NCBI GenBank assembly: GCA_964592475.1
Contig: CAZQEZ010000119.1
Span: forward strand, 1 to 13,096
DNA length: 13,096 nucleotides
Direction: 5' to 3'
From: CAZQEZ01 sp964592475
GTDB taxonomy: Bacteria; Bacteroidota; Bacteroidia; Cytophagales; Cyclobacteriaceae
Below the pieces are notes generated by a model, which saw only the letters and a program-made list of their open reading frames with translations, was not told where the DNA came from and did no database searches. Positions 6,767 to 13,096 of the stretch are shown in pieces. The first letter of the stretch is position 1. The number at the start of each line of letters is the position of its first letter. The position numbers and the translations under genes were made by a program.

Positions 6767-8296
6767 TTATTCCCATTCTATGGTAGCCGGAGGTTTGGAA
6801 CTTATATCATAAACCACCCGGTTTACACCTTTTACATTGTTAATAATTTTACTGGATACTTCACCTAAAAACTCATATGGCAGATGACACCAATCGGCAG
6901 TCATACCATCCACACTTGTTACTGCACGAAGCGCAACTACATTCTCATAAGTTCGTTCATCACCCATTACCCCTACTGATTGTACGGGCAACAAGATAGT
7001 AGCCGCTTGCCATACATCGTCATACAAACCCGCATTTTTTAAGCTGGTAATGAAAATATGATCTACCTCTTGTAACACATGCACTTTTTCAGGAGTAATA
7101 TCGCCAAGTATCCTGATACCCAGGCCTGGCCCGGGAAAAGGATGACGCCCTAAAATACGTTGATCAATACCCAAAGTTTTCCCCACTTTTCTCACCTCAT
7201 CTTTAAAAAGGCTTTTCAAGGGTTCTATTACTTTCAATTTCATAAGTTCAGGCAAGCCACCCACATTATGGTGAGATTTTATTGTAGCCGATGGGCCTTT
7301 TACAGATACTGATTCAATGACGTCAGGATAAATAGTTCCTTGCCCCAGCCATTCTACTCCAGTAATTTTATGCGCTTCTGTATCAAATATTTCTATAAAT
7401 GTTTTACCAATAGCCTTACGCTTATCTTCCGGGCTTTCAATGCCTTTGAGTGCATCATAAAACTGCTGCTTGGCATCTACCCCTTTTACATTAAGTCCCA
7501 TGTCTTTGTAGGACTCCAGCACCTCTTCAAATTCATGCTTTCGTAAAAGACCGTTGTCTACAAAAATACAATGCAAACGATCGCCAATTGCCTTATTAAT
7601 TAATACAGCCGCCACAGAAGAATCAACACCTCCTGACAATCCCAGTACTACTTTACCGTCCTTGATGGTATTCTGCAGCTCCTTTACGGTAGCCTCTACA
7701 AAAATATCAGGTGTCCAATCCTGACTGCAGCTACAAATGTGTACCACGAAATTTCTTAAAATAGTCTTGCCCTGTACCGAATGCGTGACTTCCGGGTGAA
7801 ACTGGATGCCATAAATTTCCGCTTCTTTCCATTTAAAGGCAGCAACCCGTACTGATTCGGTGCTGGCAATTAATTCAAATTCGAGAGGTAGTTGGGTTAT
7901 AGTATCGCCATGCGACATCCAAACCTGGCTATTGATTTCAATCTCCTTTAGTAGGGCAAAATGGGTATCAACCATAGATAATTTTGCCCGGCCATACTCC
8001 CTGGTTTCGGAGGGGTTTACCAAGCCACCGTGCTTTTGAGCCATCAACTGAGCTCCATAGCAGATTCCCAGAATAGGTGCTTTATCTTTATACTGATCGA
8101 TATTAAAGTCAGGAGAACTGTTATCCCTTACCGAGCAAGGACTGCCGGAAAGAATAACCCCTTTAATTTCATCATTCCACTCTGGCAAGTGATTAAATGG
8201 GTGTATTTCGCAATAAACATTTAGTTCTCTTACCCTGCGGGCAATTAATTGCGTGTATTGAGAACCAAAATCAATGATAAGTATTTGTTCAGCCAT
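6767..8296 (-). CDS. guaA: GMP synthase (glutamine-hydrolysing)
   Basis: GuaA amidates XMP to GMP using glutamine and ATP, the last step of guanine nucleotide synthesis. At 509 aa it is full length. The N-terminal class I glutamine amidotransferase has nucleophile Cys79 in GICYGAQ and the partners His167 and Glu169 in QFHPEV. The ATP-pyrophosphatase domain begins near 200 with the PP-loop LSGGVDSS (220-227). The C-terminal dimerisation part has GRHPFPGPGLGIR (383-395), IKSHHNVGG (339-347) and the terminal KPPATIEWE. ATG at 8294-8296. It leads a tight minus-strand cluster with the TPR-PBP gene (2-base gap) and hemL. A possible promoter box sits directly before the start codon. Confidence 0.98.
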   Translation of the reverse strand: MAEQILIIDFGSQYTQLIARRVRELNVYCEIHPFNHLPEWNDEIKGVILSGSPCSVRDNSSPDFNIDQYKDKAPILGICYGAQLMAQKHGGLVNPSETREYGRAKLSMVDTHFALLKEIEINSQVWMSHGDTITQLPLEFELIASTESVRVAAFKWKEAEIYGIQFHPEVTHSVQGKTILRNFVVHICSCSQDWTPDIFVEATVKELQNTIKDGKVVLGLSGGVDSSVAAVLINKAIGDRLHCIFVDNGLLRKHEFEEVLESYKDMGLNVKGVDAKQQFYDALKGIESPEDKRKAIGKTFIEIFDTEAHKITGVEWLGQGTIYPDVIESVSVKGPSATIKSHHNVGGLPELMKLKVIEPLKSLFKDEVRKVGKTLGIDQRILGRHPFPGPGLGIRILGDITPEKVHVLQEVDHIFITSLKNAGLYDDVWQAATILLPVQSVGVMGDERTYENVVALRAVTSVDGMTADWCHLPYEFLGEVSSKIINNVKGVNRVVYDISSKPPATIEWE

Positions 8297-8301
8297 GGCT
8301 G

Positions 8302-8309
8302 CAAAATTA
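8302..8309 (-). promoter_or_regulatory. Candidate -7 promoter box for guaA
   Basis: On the minus strand this is TAATTTTG, matching TAnnTTTG. It ends only five bases before the guaA ATG, so a transcript from it would be leaderless or nearly so. No good -33 element is visible at the expected distance. This could be a chance match in AT-rich DNA. Confidence 0.3.
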
Positions 8310-8337
8310 AAGTAAATATGAAACTAACTGAAATAAA

Positions 8338-8537
8338 TTCTTCAATCGCTTGAAGATCCGAGGCTGATTTTATATGTTTTTGTAATTTATTTTCACCTTT
8401 TTTTTTCAAAAATTAAAAAAAGACAATAAGTTGCTTTTACCTGAACCATTCGAACCTATTAGCACATTCCGTTGACTAATTTTAGCATGATTTATGGATT
8501 TATATATTTTAATTTCTATCGAATTAATGTTTAACAT
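8338..8537 (-). pseudogene. Frameshifted, truncated 5' remnant of an AAA/RecF-SMC-like ATPase gene
   Basis: An ATG at 8535-8537 on the minus strand opens a 43-codon frame ending in TGA at 8406-8408. The peptide begins MLNINSIEIKIYKSI and continues to NVLIGSNGSGKSNLLSFF. This is the usual start of AAA_21/RecF-SMC-like predicted ATPases: a first beta strand with the (F/Y)KSI motif, then a Walker A P-loop GSNGSGKS (residues 28-35). Restoring one T in the T5 run at 8408-8412 continues the frame as FNFLKKKGENKLQKHI, then KSASDLQAIEEF, which resembles the segment following the P-loop in this family. No signature motif, Walker B or later domain follows, because guaA starts at 8296. The gene is therefore both frameshifted and cut short. 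It lies 18 bases after the hisB stop. The left boundary given is approximate. A live micro-ORF is the unlikely alternative. Confidence 0.7.
8339..8356 (-). promoter_or_regulatory. Small hairpin with GCGA tetraloop upstream of guaA
   Basis: On the minus strand TCTTCAA-GCGA-TTGAAGA makes a seven-pair stem closed by a stable GNRA tetraloop, followed by ATTTATTTC. It could weakly stop transcripts coming from the his operon, or be a chance structure inside the ATPase relic. The stem has only two G-C pairs and the T tract is interrupted, so a strong terminator is unlikely. Confidence 0.3.
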
Positions 8538-8555
8538 GCTAACTAATTTAAATTT

Positions 8556-9653
8556 CTACAAAAAACCCTTGGTAGATGGTAAATCATCCATCGCTAACTC
8601 ATTTCTTTGCACCGCCATTTTAATACATTTAGCTATAGCCTTAAAGATAGCTTCTATTTTATGATGTTCATTCTCACCTTCTGCTTTTATATTTAAATTG
8701 CTTTTTGAGGCATCAGAAAATGATTTGAAAAAATGATAAAACATTTCAGTGGGCATATCCCCTACTTTTTCTCTTTTAAATTTAGCTTGCCAGACAAGCC
8801 ATGGCCGGCCTCCAAAATCCAGTGCTACTTGCGCCAATGAATCGTCCATTGGCAATAAGAAACCGTAGCGATTTATACCTCTTTTATCTCCAAGAGCCTT
8901 ACTGAAAGCTTCTCCCAATGCCAAAGCTGTATCTTCAATGGTATGATGTTCGTCTACATGTAAGTCACCATCTACGCTAATAGTAAGATCGCAGGCAGAA
9001 TGTTTGGCAATCTGATGTAGCATATGATCAAAAAAGCCTAATCCTGTTGCTATTTGGGCCTTGCCACTGCCATCAAGATTTAGTTGAACGCTAATTTTAG
9101 TTTCGTTGGTATTTCTATTGATAAAAACTTCCCTGGCCGGAAATAATAAATATTGGACAATAGCATGCCAATCTGTAGAAGTAAAACCTGCCAATTGATC
9201 TTGCTCTTGATTAAAATAAATGCCATTACAACCCATGTTTTTTGCCAATTGTAAATCGGTAATTCTGTCGCCAATCACATAAGAATTGGCTAAATCGCAT
9301 TTCCCATTTAAATAATTTTTTAACATGCCAACGCCAGGTTTTCGATTGGGAGAGTTTTCATGAGGAAAAGATCGGTCAATTAAAATTTCAGAGAATTGTA
9401 TCCCTTCATCTTTCAATATTTTCAGCATTTTATTATGTGCCGGCCAAAAGGTATCTTCCGGGAATGAGCCTGTTCCAAGACCATCCTGATTGGTTACCAT
9501 TACTAATTTATACCTACCCGATTCTGCAATTTTGCGCAAAGCAGAGATAGCTCCCGGCAAAAACTCCAACTTCTGCAGTGAATCTACCTGCTGGTCATCT
9601 ACTGGTTCAATTATAATGGTTCCGTCACGATCAATAAATAAAACTTTCTCCAT
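8556..9653 (-). CDS. hisB: Bifunctional histidinol-phosphatase / imidazoleglycerol-phosphate dehydratase
   Basis: HisB carries out the dehydratase step (IGP to imidazole-acetol phosphate) and the histidinol-phosphate phosphatase step. The ATG at 9651-9653 gives 365 aa; a TTG at 9659 is in frame but less likely. The N-terminal HAD phosphatase has DRDGT (8-12) with Asp8 and Asp10, TNQDG (54-58), RKPG (104-107) and GDRITD (128-133). The C-terminal dehydratase (about 175-365) has the metal-binding motifs FFDHMLHQIAKH (207-218), DEHHTIED (234-241) and NEHHKIEAIFKA (328-339). In the phosphatase, the loop that in E. coli HisB binds zinc through CxH...CxC reads SFPHENSPNRKPG here: one His remains and all the Cys are gone. 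It is the last gene of the hisGDCB cluster, 9 bases after hisC. Confidence 0.97.
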   Translation of the reverse strand: MEKVLFIDRDGTIIIEPVDDQQVDSLQKLEFLPGAISALRKIAESGRYKLVMVTNQDGLGTGSFPEDTFWPAHNKMLKILKDEGIQFSEILIDRSFPHENSPNRKPGVGMLKNYLNGKCDLANSYVIGDRITDLQLAKNMGCNGIYFNQEQDQLAGFTSTDWHAIVQYLLFPAREVFINRNTNETKISVQLNLDGSGKAQIATGLGFFDHMLHQIAKHSACDLTISVDGDLHVDEHHTIEDTALALGEAFSKALGDKRGINRYGFLLPMDDSLAQVALDFGGRPWLVWQAKFKREKVGDMPTEMFYHFFKSFSDASKSNLNIKAEGENEHHKIEAIFKAIAKCIKMAVQRNELAMDDLPSTKGFL

Positions 9654-9662
9654 TTTCAAATT

Positions 9663-10718
9663 TTATTGCTCAAAGGTATTAAAAGCTTGCAAAAGGATAT
9701 CATTTTCGGCTGGTGTGCCTACTGTTATGCGCAAGCAATTACCGCAAAGTTGTACATTAGAGCGATCGCGCACAATTACTTTCTTGTTCATCAGATATTG
9801 ATACATTTGATTGGCATTTTTCACTTTTATCAACAAAAAATTGGCATTGCTGGGATAGACGTGCTCCACCGTATCTAATTTATTTAGTTTTTGAAACAGG
9901 ATTTCGCGCTGCTTTAAAAGCTCCTCTACTTGTTGCTCTTTTTCTTCCTTTTTCAGTAAAACCTTAAGCCCTAATTGTTGCGTTTGAAGGTTTACATTAT
10001 AAGGAGGTTTAATTTTATTTAAATAATGAATAATTTCAGTTGAAGCAAAAGCCATTCCCAGGCGCAAGGCAGCAATGCCCCAGGCCTTGCTTAATGTTTG
10101 CATCACTACAAGATTGGGATAAGCCGAAAGCCAGCGAGTATAACTTTCACGATGCGTGTAATCTATGTAAGCTTCATCCACCACCACAATTCCATCAAAA
10201 TCGTCGAGGATTGCTTTCACGTGATCGGCCATAAAATCATTGCCAGTGGGGTTGTTTGGCGAGCAAATAAAAATAACCTTCAAATTTGCCTGCATTTGCT
10301 CTTCCACCTGTGATATCTGGATTTGAAATTTTTCTGTTAATGGCATTTCAACTACCTCTACATCGTTGATCCTGGCCGAAACTTCATACATACCATAAGT
10401 TGGTGGCATGATAAGAATTTTATCTTTAGCGGGCCTGCAAAAAAGCCTGATCAATAAATCAATAGCTTCATCACTACCATTGCCAAGAAATATTTTTTCA
10501 ACTGGAACCTTTTTTAATTGAGCTATTGCTGCTTTAAGTTCTTTTTGATAAGGATCCGGATACCGATGAAAATTCTTGCCTATTAATGAACCAAATGAAT
10601 TTTCATTAGCATCAAGATAAACTTCAGCGGTTCCGGTAAATTCATCCCGGGCTGAGGAATATGGTTTCAGATCCAATAAATGCGGCCTGATTAGCTGCTG
10701 CAAATTAATTGTTTTCAT
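9663..10718 (-). CDS. hisC: Histidinol-phosphate aminotransferase
   Basis: HisC is a PLP aminotransferase converting imidazole-acetol phosphate and glutamate to histidinol phosphate and 2-oxoglutarate. The 351-aa protein is a fold-type I enzyme with DANENSFG (36-43), LGNGSDEAIDLLIR (78-91), SPNNPTG (153-159), VVVDEAYIDY (178-187) and the PLP lysine Lys211 in TLSKAWGIAALRLG. The C-terminal LRITVGTPAEN (329-339) contains the substrate-binding Arg. ATG at 10716-10718. Its start overlaps the hisD 3' end by 14 bases, which indicates translational coupling within the operon. Confidence 0.97.
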   Translation of the reverse strand: MKTINLQQLIRPHLLDLKPYSSARDEFTGTAEVYLDANENSFGSLIGKNFHRYPDPYQKELKAAIAQLKKVPVEKIFLGNGSDEAIDLLIRLFCRPAKDKILIMPPTYGMYEVSARINDVEVVEMPLTEKFQIQISQVEEQMQANLKVIFICSPNNPTGNDFMADHVKAILDDFDGIVVVDEAYIDYTHRESYTRWLSAYPNLVVMQTLSKAWGIAALRLGMAFASTEIIHYLNKIKPPYNVNLQTQQLGLKVLLKKEEKEQQVEELLKQREILFQKLNKLDTVEHVYPSNANFLLIKVKNANQMYQYLMNKKVIVRDRSNVQLCGNCLRITVGTPAENDILLQAFNTFEQ

Positions 10719-11997
10719 CCAGGTATTTCAATCTAATAGAAACTGCATTTTTATGAGCATCAAGTTGCTCGGCGCCTGCCAACTTTTCAACGACTGGACC
10801 CAAATTACGTAAGCCATCAGCACTTAATGTTTGATAGGTAATTTTTTTAATAAAACTATCAATAGACACCCCGCTAAAAGATCGTGCAAAACCATTGGTA
10901 GGCAGCACGTGATTGGTTCCTGAAGCATAATCTCCTACAGATTCAGGAGAAAAATTACCTAAAAATACTGATCCTGCATTTTTAATTTTATCCGCAACCT
11001 GGTCTAATTCTGCAATCGAAATTATCAGATGCTCGGCTGCATATAAATTGAGAATATCAATAGCATCCTGATTGTTGTGAACTACTACTGCAATGCTGCT
11101 ATTCAAAGCCTTTTTGGCAATATCTTTACGAGGCAATTGCTCAATTTGCAGATTAACTTCCATGGTTACTTTTTTCACAAAAGACTCGCTGGTACTTACC
11201 AGCAATACCTGGCTATCCACACCGTGCTCTGCTTGGGAGAGGAGGTCAGAAGCTACAAATGCAGGCTGAGCAGTATCATCGGCAAAAACCGCCACCTCGG
11301 AAGGACCCGCAGGCATATCAATGGCAATGCCCTCCTGACTTATCATTTGCTTAGCAGCGGTTACATACTGATTTCCGGGTCCATATATTTTGTAAACTGC
11401 CGGTACAGATTCTGTGCCGTAAGCCATGGCAGCAATGGCTTGCGCCCCTCCTACTTTTACTATTCTATCTATGCCTATCAAATTAGCCGTATATAAAATC
11501 AAAGGATTCACTTTTCCTTTTGGATTGCATGGAGTGCATAAAACAATTTGCTCGCAGCCAGCTAAATTGGCCGGAATACCTAACATTAATACGGAAGAAA
11601 ACAAAGGCGCAGTACCGCCAGGAATATAGAGCCCTACTTTTTGAATGGGAACGCTGCGGCGCCTGCAAACAACCCCGGGCATGGTTTCCAGTAGCAGTTC
11701 CTTTTCTATTTGAACTTCGTGAAACCGGGTTATATTTTGCTTGGCTTGCTGTACAGCTTCTTTTAATTCTTCTGAAACCAGTTTCTCGGCTTCATAGATC
11801 TCTTGCCGGCTTACTTGTAGTTCTTTTAGCGCTACATGATCATATTCCAGGGCAAATTTTCGCAAAGCCTTATCACCTTTTTGTTTTACTTTTTTGATGA
11901 TGGGCTTTACAATTTTTTTTATTTCTTTAAAATTTTTTACTGGCCGGGCCAGTAATTCTTGCCAATCGCCCCGCTCGGGATATTTTATTATTTTCAT
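10705..11997 (-). CDS. hisD: Histidinol dehydrogenase
   Basis: HisD is the zinc enzyme that oxidises L-histidinol to L-histidine in two NAD-dependent steps, completing the pathway. At 430 aa it is full length. Visible signatures are GLYIPGGTAPLFSSVLM (122-138), YGPGNQYVTAAK (205-216), DMPAGPSEV (227-235), SQAEHG (255-260) with zinc ligands Gln256 and His259, AAEHL (320-324) with the catalytic Glu322-His323 pair, GDYASGTNHVLPT (355-367) with zinc ligand Asp356, and LDAHKNAVSIR (412-422) with zinc ligand His415. ATG at 11995-11997. The start overlaps the hisG stop by 4 bases (ATGA), and the end overlaps hisC. Confidence 0.98.
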   Translation of the reverse strand: MKIIKYPERGDWQELLARPVKNFKEIKKIVKPIIKKVKQKGDKALRKFALEYDHVALKELQVSRQEIYEAEKLVSEELKEAVQQAKQNITRFHEVQIEKELLLETMPGVVCRRRSVPIQKVGLYIPGGTAPLFSSVLMLGIPANLAGCEQIVLCTPCNPKGKVNPLILYTANLIGIDRIVKVGGAQAIAAMAYGTESVPAVYKIYGPGNQYVTAAKQMISQEGIAIDMPAGPSEVAVFADDTAQPAFVASDLLSQAEHGVDSQVLLVSTSESFVKKVTMEVNLQIEQLPRKDIAKKALNSSIAVVVHNNQDAIDILNLYAAEHLIISIAELDQVADKIKNAGSVFLGNFSPESVGDYASGTNHVLPTNGFARSFSGVSIDSFIKKITYQTLSADGLRNLGPVVEKLAGAEQLDAHKNAVSIRLKYLDENN

Positions 11998-12854
11998 AAA
12001 ATCATTTTTTCGATAGGTATAACTAAAATTCCCTCAGCACCAGCTTCCCTCAGGTTTTCAATCACCTGCCAAAATTCATCTTCACTAATTACCGAGTGAA
12101 TAGAACTCCAACCTTCCATGGCCAGAGGTAAAACCGTGGGACTGCGCATTCCTGGTAATAAATCAGTAATTTTTTGAATAGCTTCATTGGGGGCATTGAG
12201 CAAAATGTAATTATTATTGTTAGCAGATAAAACTGAGTCCATCCTGAAAAGCAACTTTTTCAAGATATTGTTTTTGCTTTCAGAAATATTGTGGTGCCTG
12301 ATTAATACAGCTTCTGATTTTACCGCTACTTCCACCTCTTTGAGGCCATTGCTAAGTAAAGTGCTACCTGAGCTTACAATGTCAAAAATACACTCAGCCA
12401 AGCCAATGGATGGTGCAATTTCTACCGAACCACTGATTTCGTGAATTTCAGCTTTAAGATTATTCTCCTTTAGATAATTTGCCAAAATTTTAGGATAAGA
12501 AGTGGCAATACTTTTATTATTGAAATATTCAGGACCATTATATTCTACTGATTTAGGTATGGCTAATGATAACCGGCAACGGGAAAAGCCCAGGTTTTTA
12601 ACTGTTTTCACATCTTCTTCTTTTTCCAGAACCACATTTTGACCTACTATGCCTACATCTGCAATACCATCTGCTACATATCCGGGTATATCGTCGTCGC
12701 GAAGAAATAAAAATTCGACAGGAAAATTGAGAGCTACAGATTTTAATTTCCCTTTTCCATTATTAAACTTAACGCCACATTCTTTAATTAATTTAAGAGA
12801 ATCTTCGCTCAAACGACCTGATTTTTGAATGGCAATCCTGATTATGTCTTCCAT
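11994..12854 (-). CDS. hisG: ATP phosphoribosyltransferase, long form
   Basis: HisG joins ATP and PRPP to give phosphoribosyl-ATP, the committed and feedback-controlled first step of histidine synthesis. The 286-aa length marks the long (HisG-L) form with its own regulatory domain, which does not need HisZ. The catalytic part starts IRIAIQKSGRLSEDS (5-19) and includes ADVGIVGQNV (65-74) and the PRPP loop DIVSSGSTLLSNGL (158-171). Residues about 212-286 form the ACT-like C-terminal domain with NAPNEAIQKITDLLPGMRSP and ILVIPIEKMIL, which binds histidine in the family. ATG at 12852-12854. It is the first gene of the his cluster, with a -7 box about 36 bases upstream. No His-rich leader peptide is visible upstream. 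Confidence 0.98.
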   Translation of the reverse strand: MEDIIRIAIQKSGRLSEDSLKLIKECGVKFNNGKGKLKSVALNFPVEFLFLRDDDIPGYVADGIADVGIVGQNVVLEKEEDVKTVKNLGFSRCRLSLAIPKSVEYNGPEYFNNKSIATSYPKILANYLKENNLKAEIHEISGSVEIAPSIGLAECIFDIVSSGSTLLSNGLKEVEVAVKSEAVLIRHHNISESKNNILKKLLFRMDSVLSANNNNYILLNAPNEAIQKITDLLPGMRSPTVLPLAMEGWSSIHSVISEDEFWQVIENLREAGAEGILVIPIEKMIL

Positions 12855-12889
12855 TGAATTTTATAAATTTTTGTAATCAAAAACAGGTG

Positions 12890-12897
12890 CAAAGTTA
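12890..12897 (-). promoter_or_regulatory. Candidate -7 promoter box for the his operon
   Basis: On the minus strand this is TAACTTTG, an exact TAnnTTTG match. It would give a leader of roughly 30 bases before the hisG ATG. No clear TTG -33 element is seen at the right distance. There is no leader peptide with consecutive His codons, so attenuation of the enterobacterial type is not supported. Confidence 0.5.
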
Positions 12898-12994
12898 ATA
12901 AAAATAAGTAGAGAATTAAGTGTGAAGAAAACTTCGTAATTTAAATATAGCCTTTTATACAAATCAATCACAAGAAAGATACTGGAAGTTGTCA

Positions 12995-13058
12995 GGTTAT
13001 TTAGGTATTTGGGTATTTGGGTATTTGGTGATTTGGTGATTTGGTTATTTGTGATTTG
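12995..13058. repeat. Imperfect 8-bp tandem repeat array upstream of hisG
   Basis: About eight head-to-tail units, read on the plus strand: a diverged GGTTATTTA, then GGTATTTG three times (13004-13027), GTGATTTG twice (13028-13043), GTTATTTG (13044-13051) and a partial TGATTTG. The consensus is GGTATTTG/GTGATTTG. Neighbouring units are identical in pairs or triples, which suggests slippage-driven expansion. The array sits about 140-200 bases upstream of the hisG start. The rest of 12855-13096 contains only the -7 box and otherwise featureless AT-rich DNA. Confidence 0.8.
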
Positions 13059-13096
13059 CAGACTATACGGTAAATAACAATTTCGTTTACAAAGAA

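Noticed and set aside
12995..13058. Tandem repeats as a CRISPR array or origin iterons
   Set aside because: Units are 8 bp with no spacers, and no replication gene, DnaA boxes or cas genes are nearby.
12855..13096. Histidine leader peptide or attenuator upstream of hisG
   Set aside because: No run of CAC/CAT codons in a short frame and no paired terminator/antiterminator stems on the minus strand; the repeat array gives only scattered His codons.

Overview
This AT-rich window looks like chromosomal DNA from a member of the Bacteroidota, most likely a Cytophagales-type bacterium. The clues are: a lipoprotein with acidic residues right after the lipid-bearing cysteine (Bacteroidota export signal); signal peptides ending in Ala-Gln; a DUF3667 zinc-ribbon membrane protein; a Lipocalin_4-type lipoprotein; a bifunctional HisB; and TAnnTTTG -7 promoter boxes upstream of several genes. 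Shine-Dalgarno sequences are absent or weak. Genus and species cannot be read from the sequence alone.

Layout. Positions 1-59 hold a possible 3' end of an upstream gene and a strong intrinsic terminator. A lipocalin-like lipoprotein (165-716, +) meets a NUDIX CoA-pyrophosphatase-type gene (719-1348, -) tail to tail, 2 bp apart. Next come an uncharacterised secreted, probably outer-membrane, protein (1537-2565, -, GTG start) and a divergent DUF3667 membrane protein (2753-3727, +), whose 3' end overlaps hemL by 12 bp. A co-directional minus-strand cluster follows: guaA (GMP synthase), a TPR plus periplasmic-binding-protein fusion, and hemL (tetrapyrrole synthesis), packed with gaps or overlaps of a few bases. 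The last third is a compact histidine operon, hisG-hisD-hisC-hisB, reading leftwards with overlaps of 4 and 14 bp and one 9-bp gap.

The his genes cover the first step (HisG), the last step (HisD), transamination (HisC), and two middle steps (HisB). The hisH, hisA, hisF and hisIE genes, which often follow hisB in this phylum, are absent. The 259-bp gap between hisB and guaA instead holds the frameshifted, truncated start of a Walker-A ATPase of the AAA_21/RecF-SMC-like type, so this is a plausible rearrangement scar. An imperfect 8-bp tandem repeat array lies upstream of hisG.

Most of the window is ordinary housekeeping. I see no CRISPR array, intact mobile element, RNA gene or clear defence system. 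The ATPase relic, the TPR-PBP fusion, the altered HisB zinc loop and the repeat array are the points most worth a second look.
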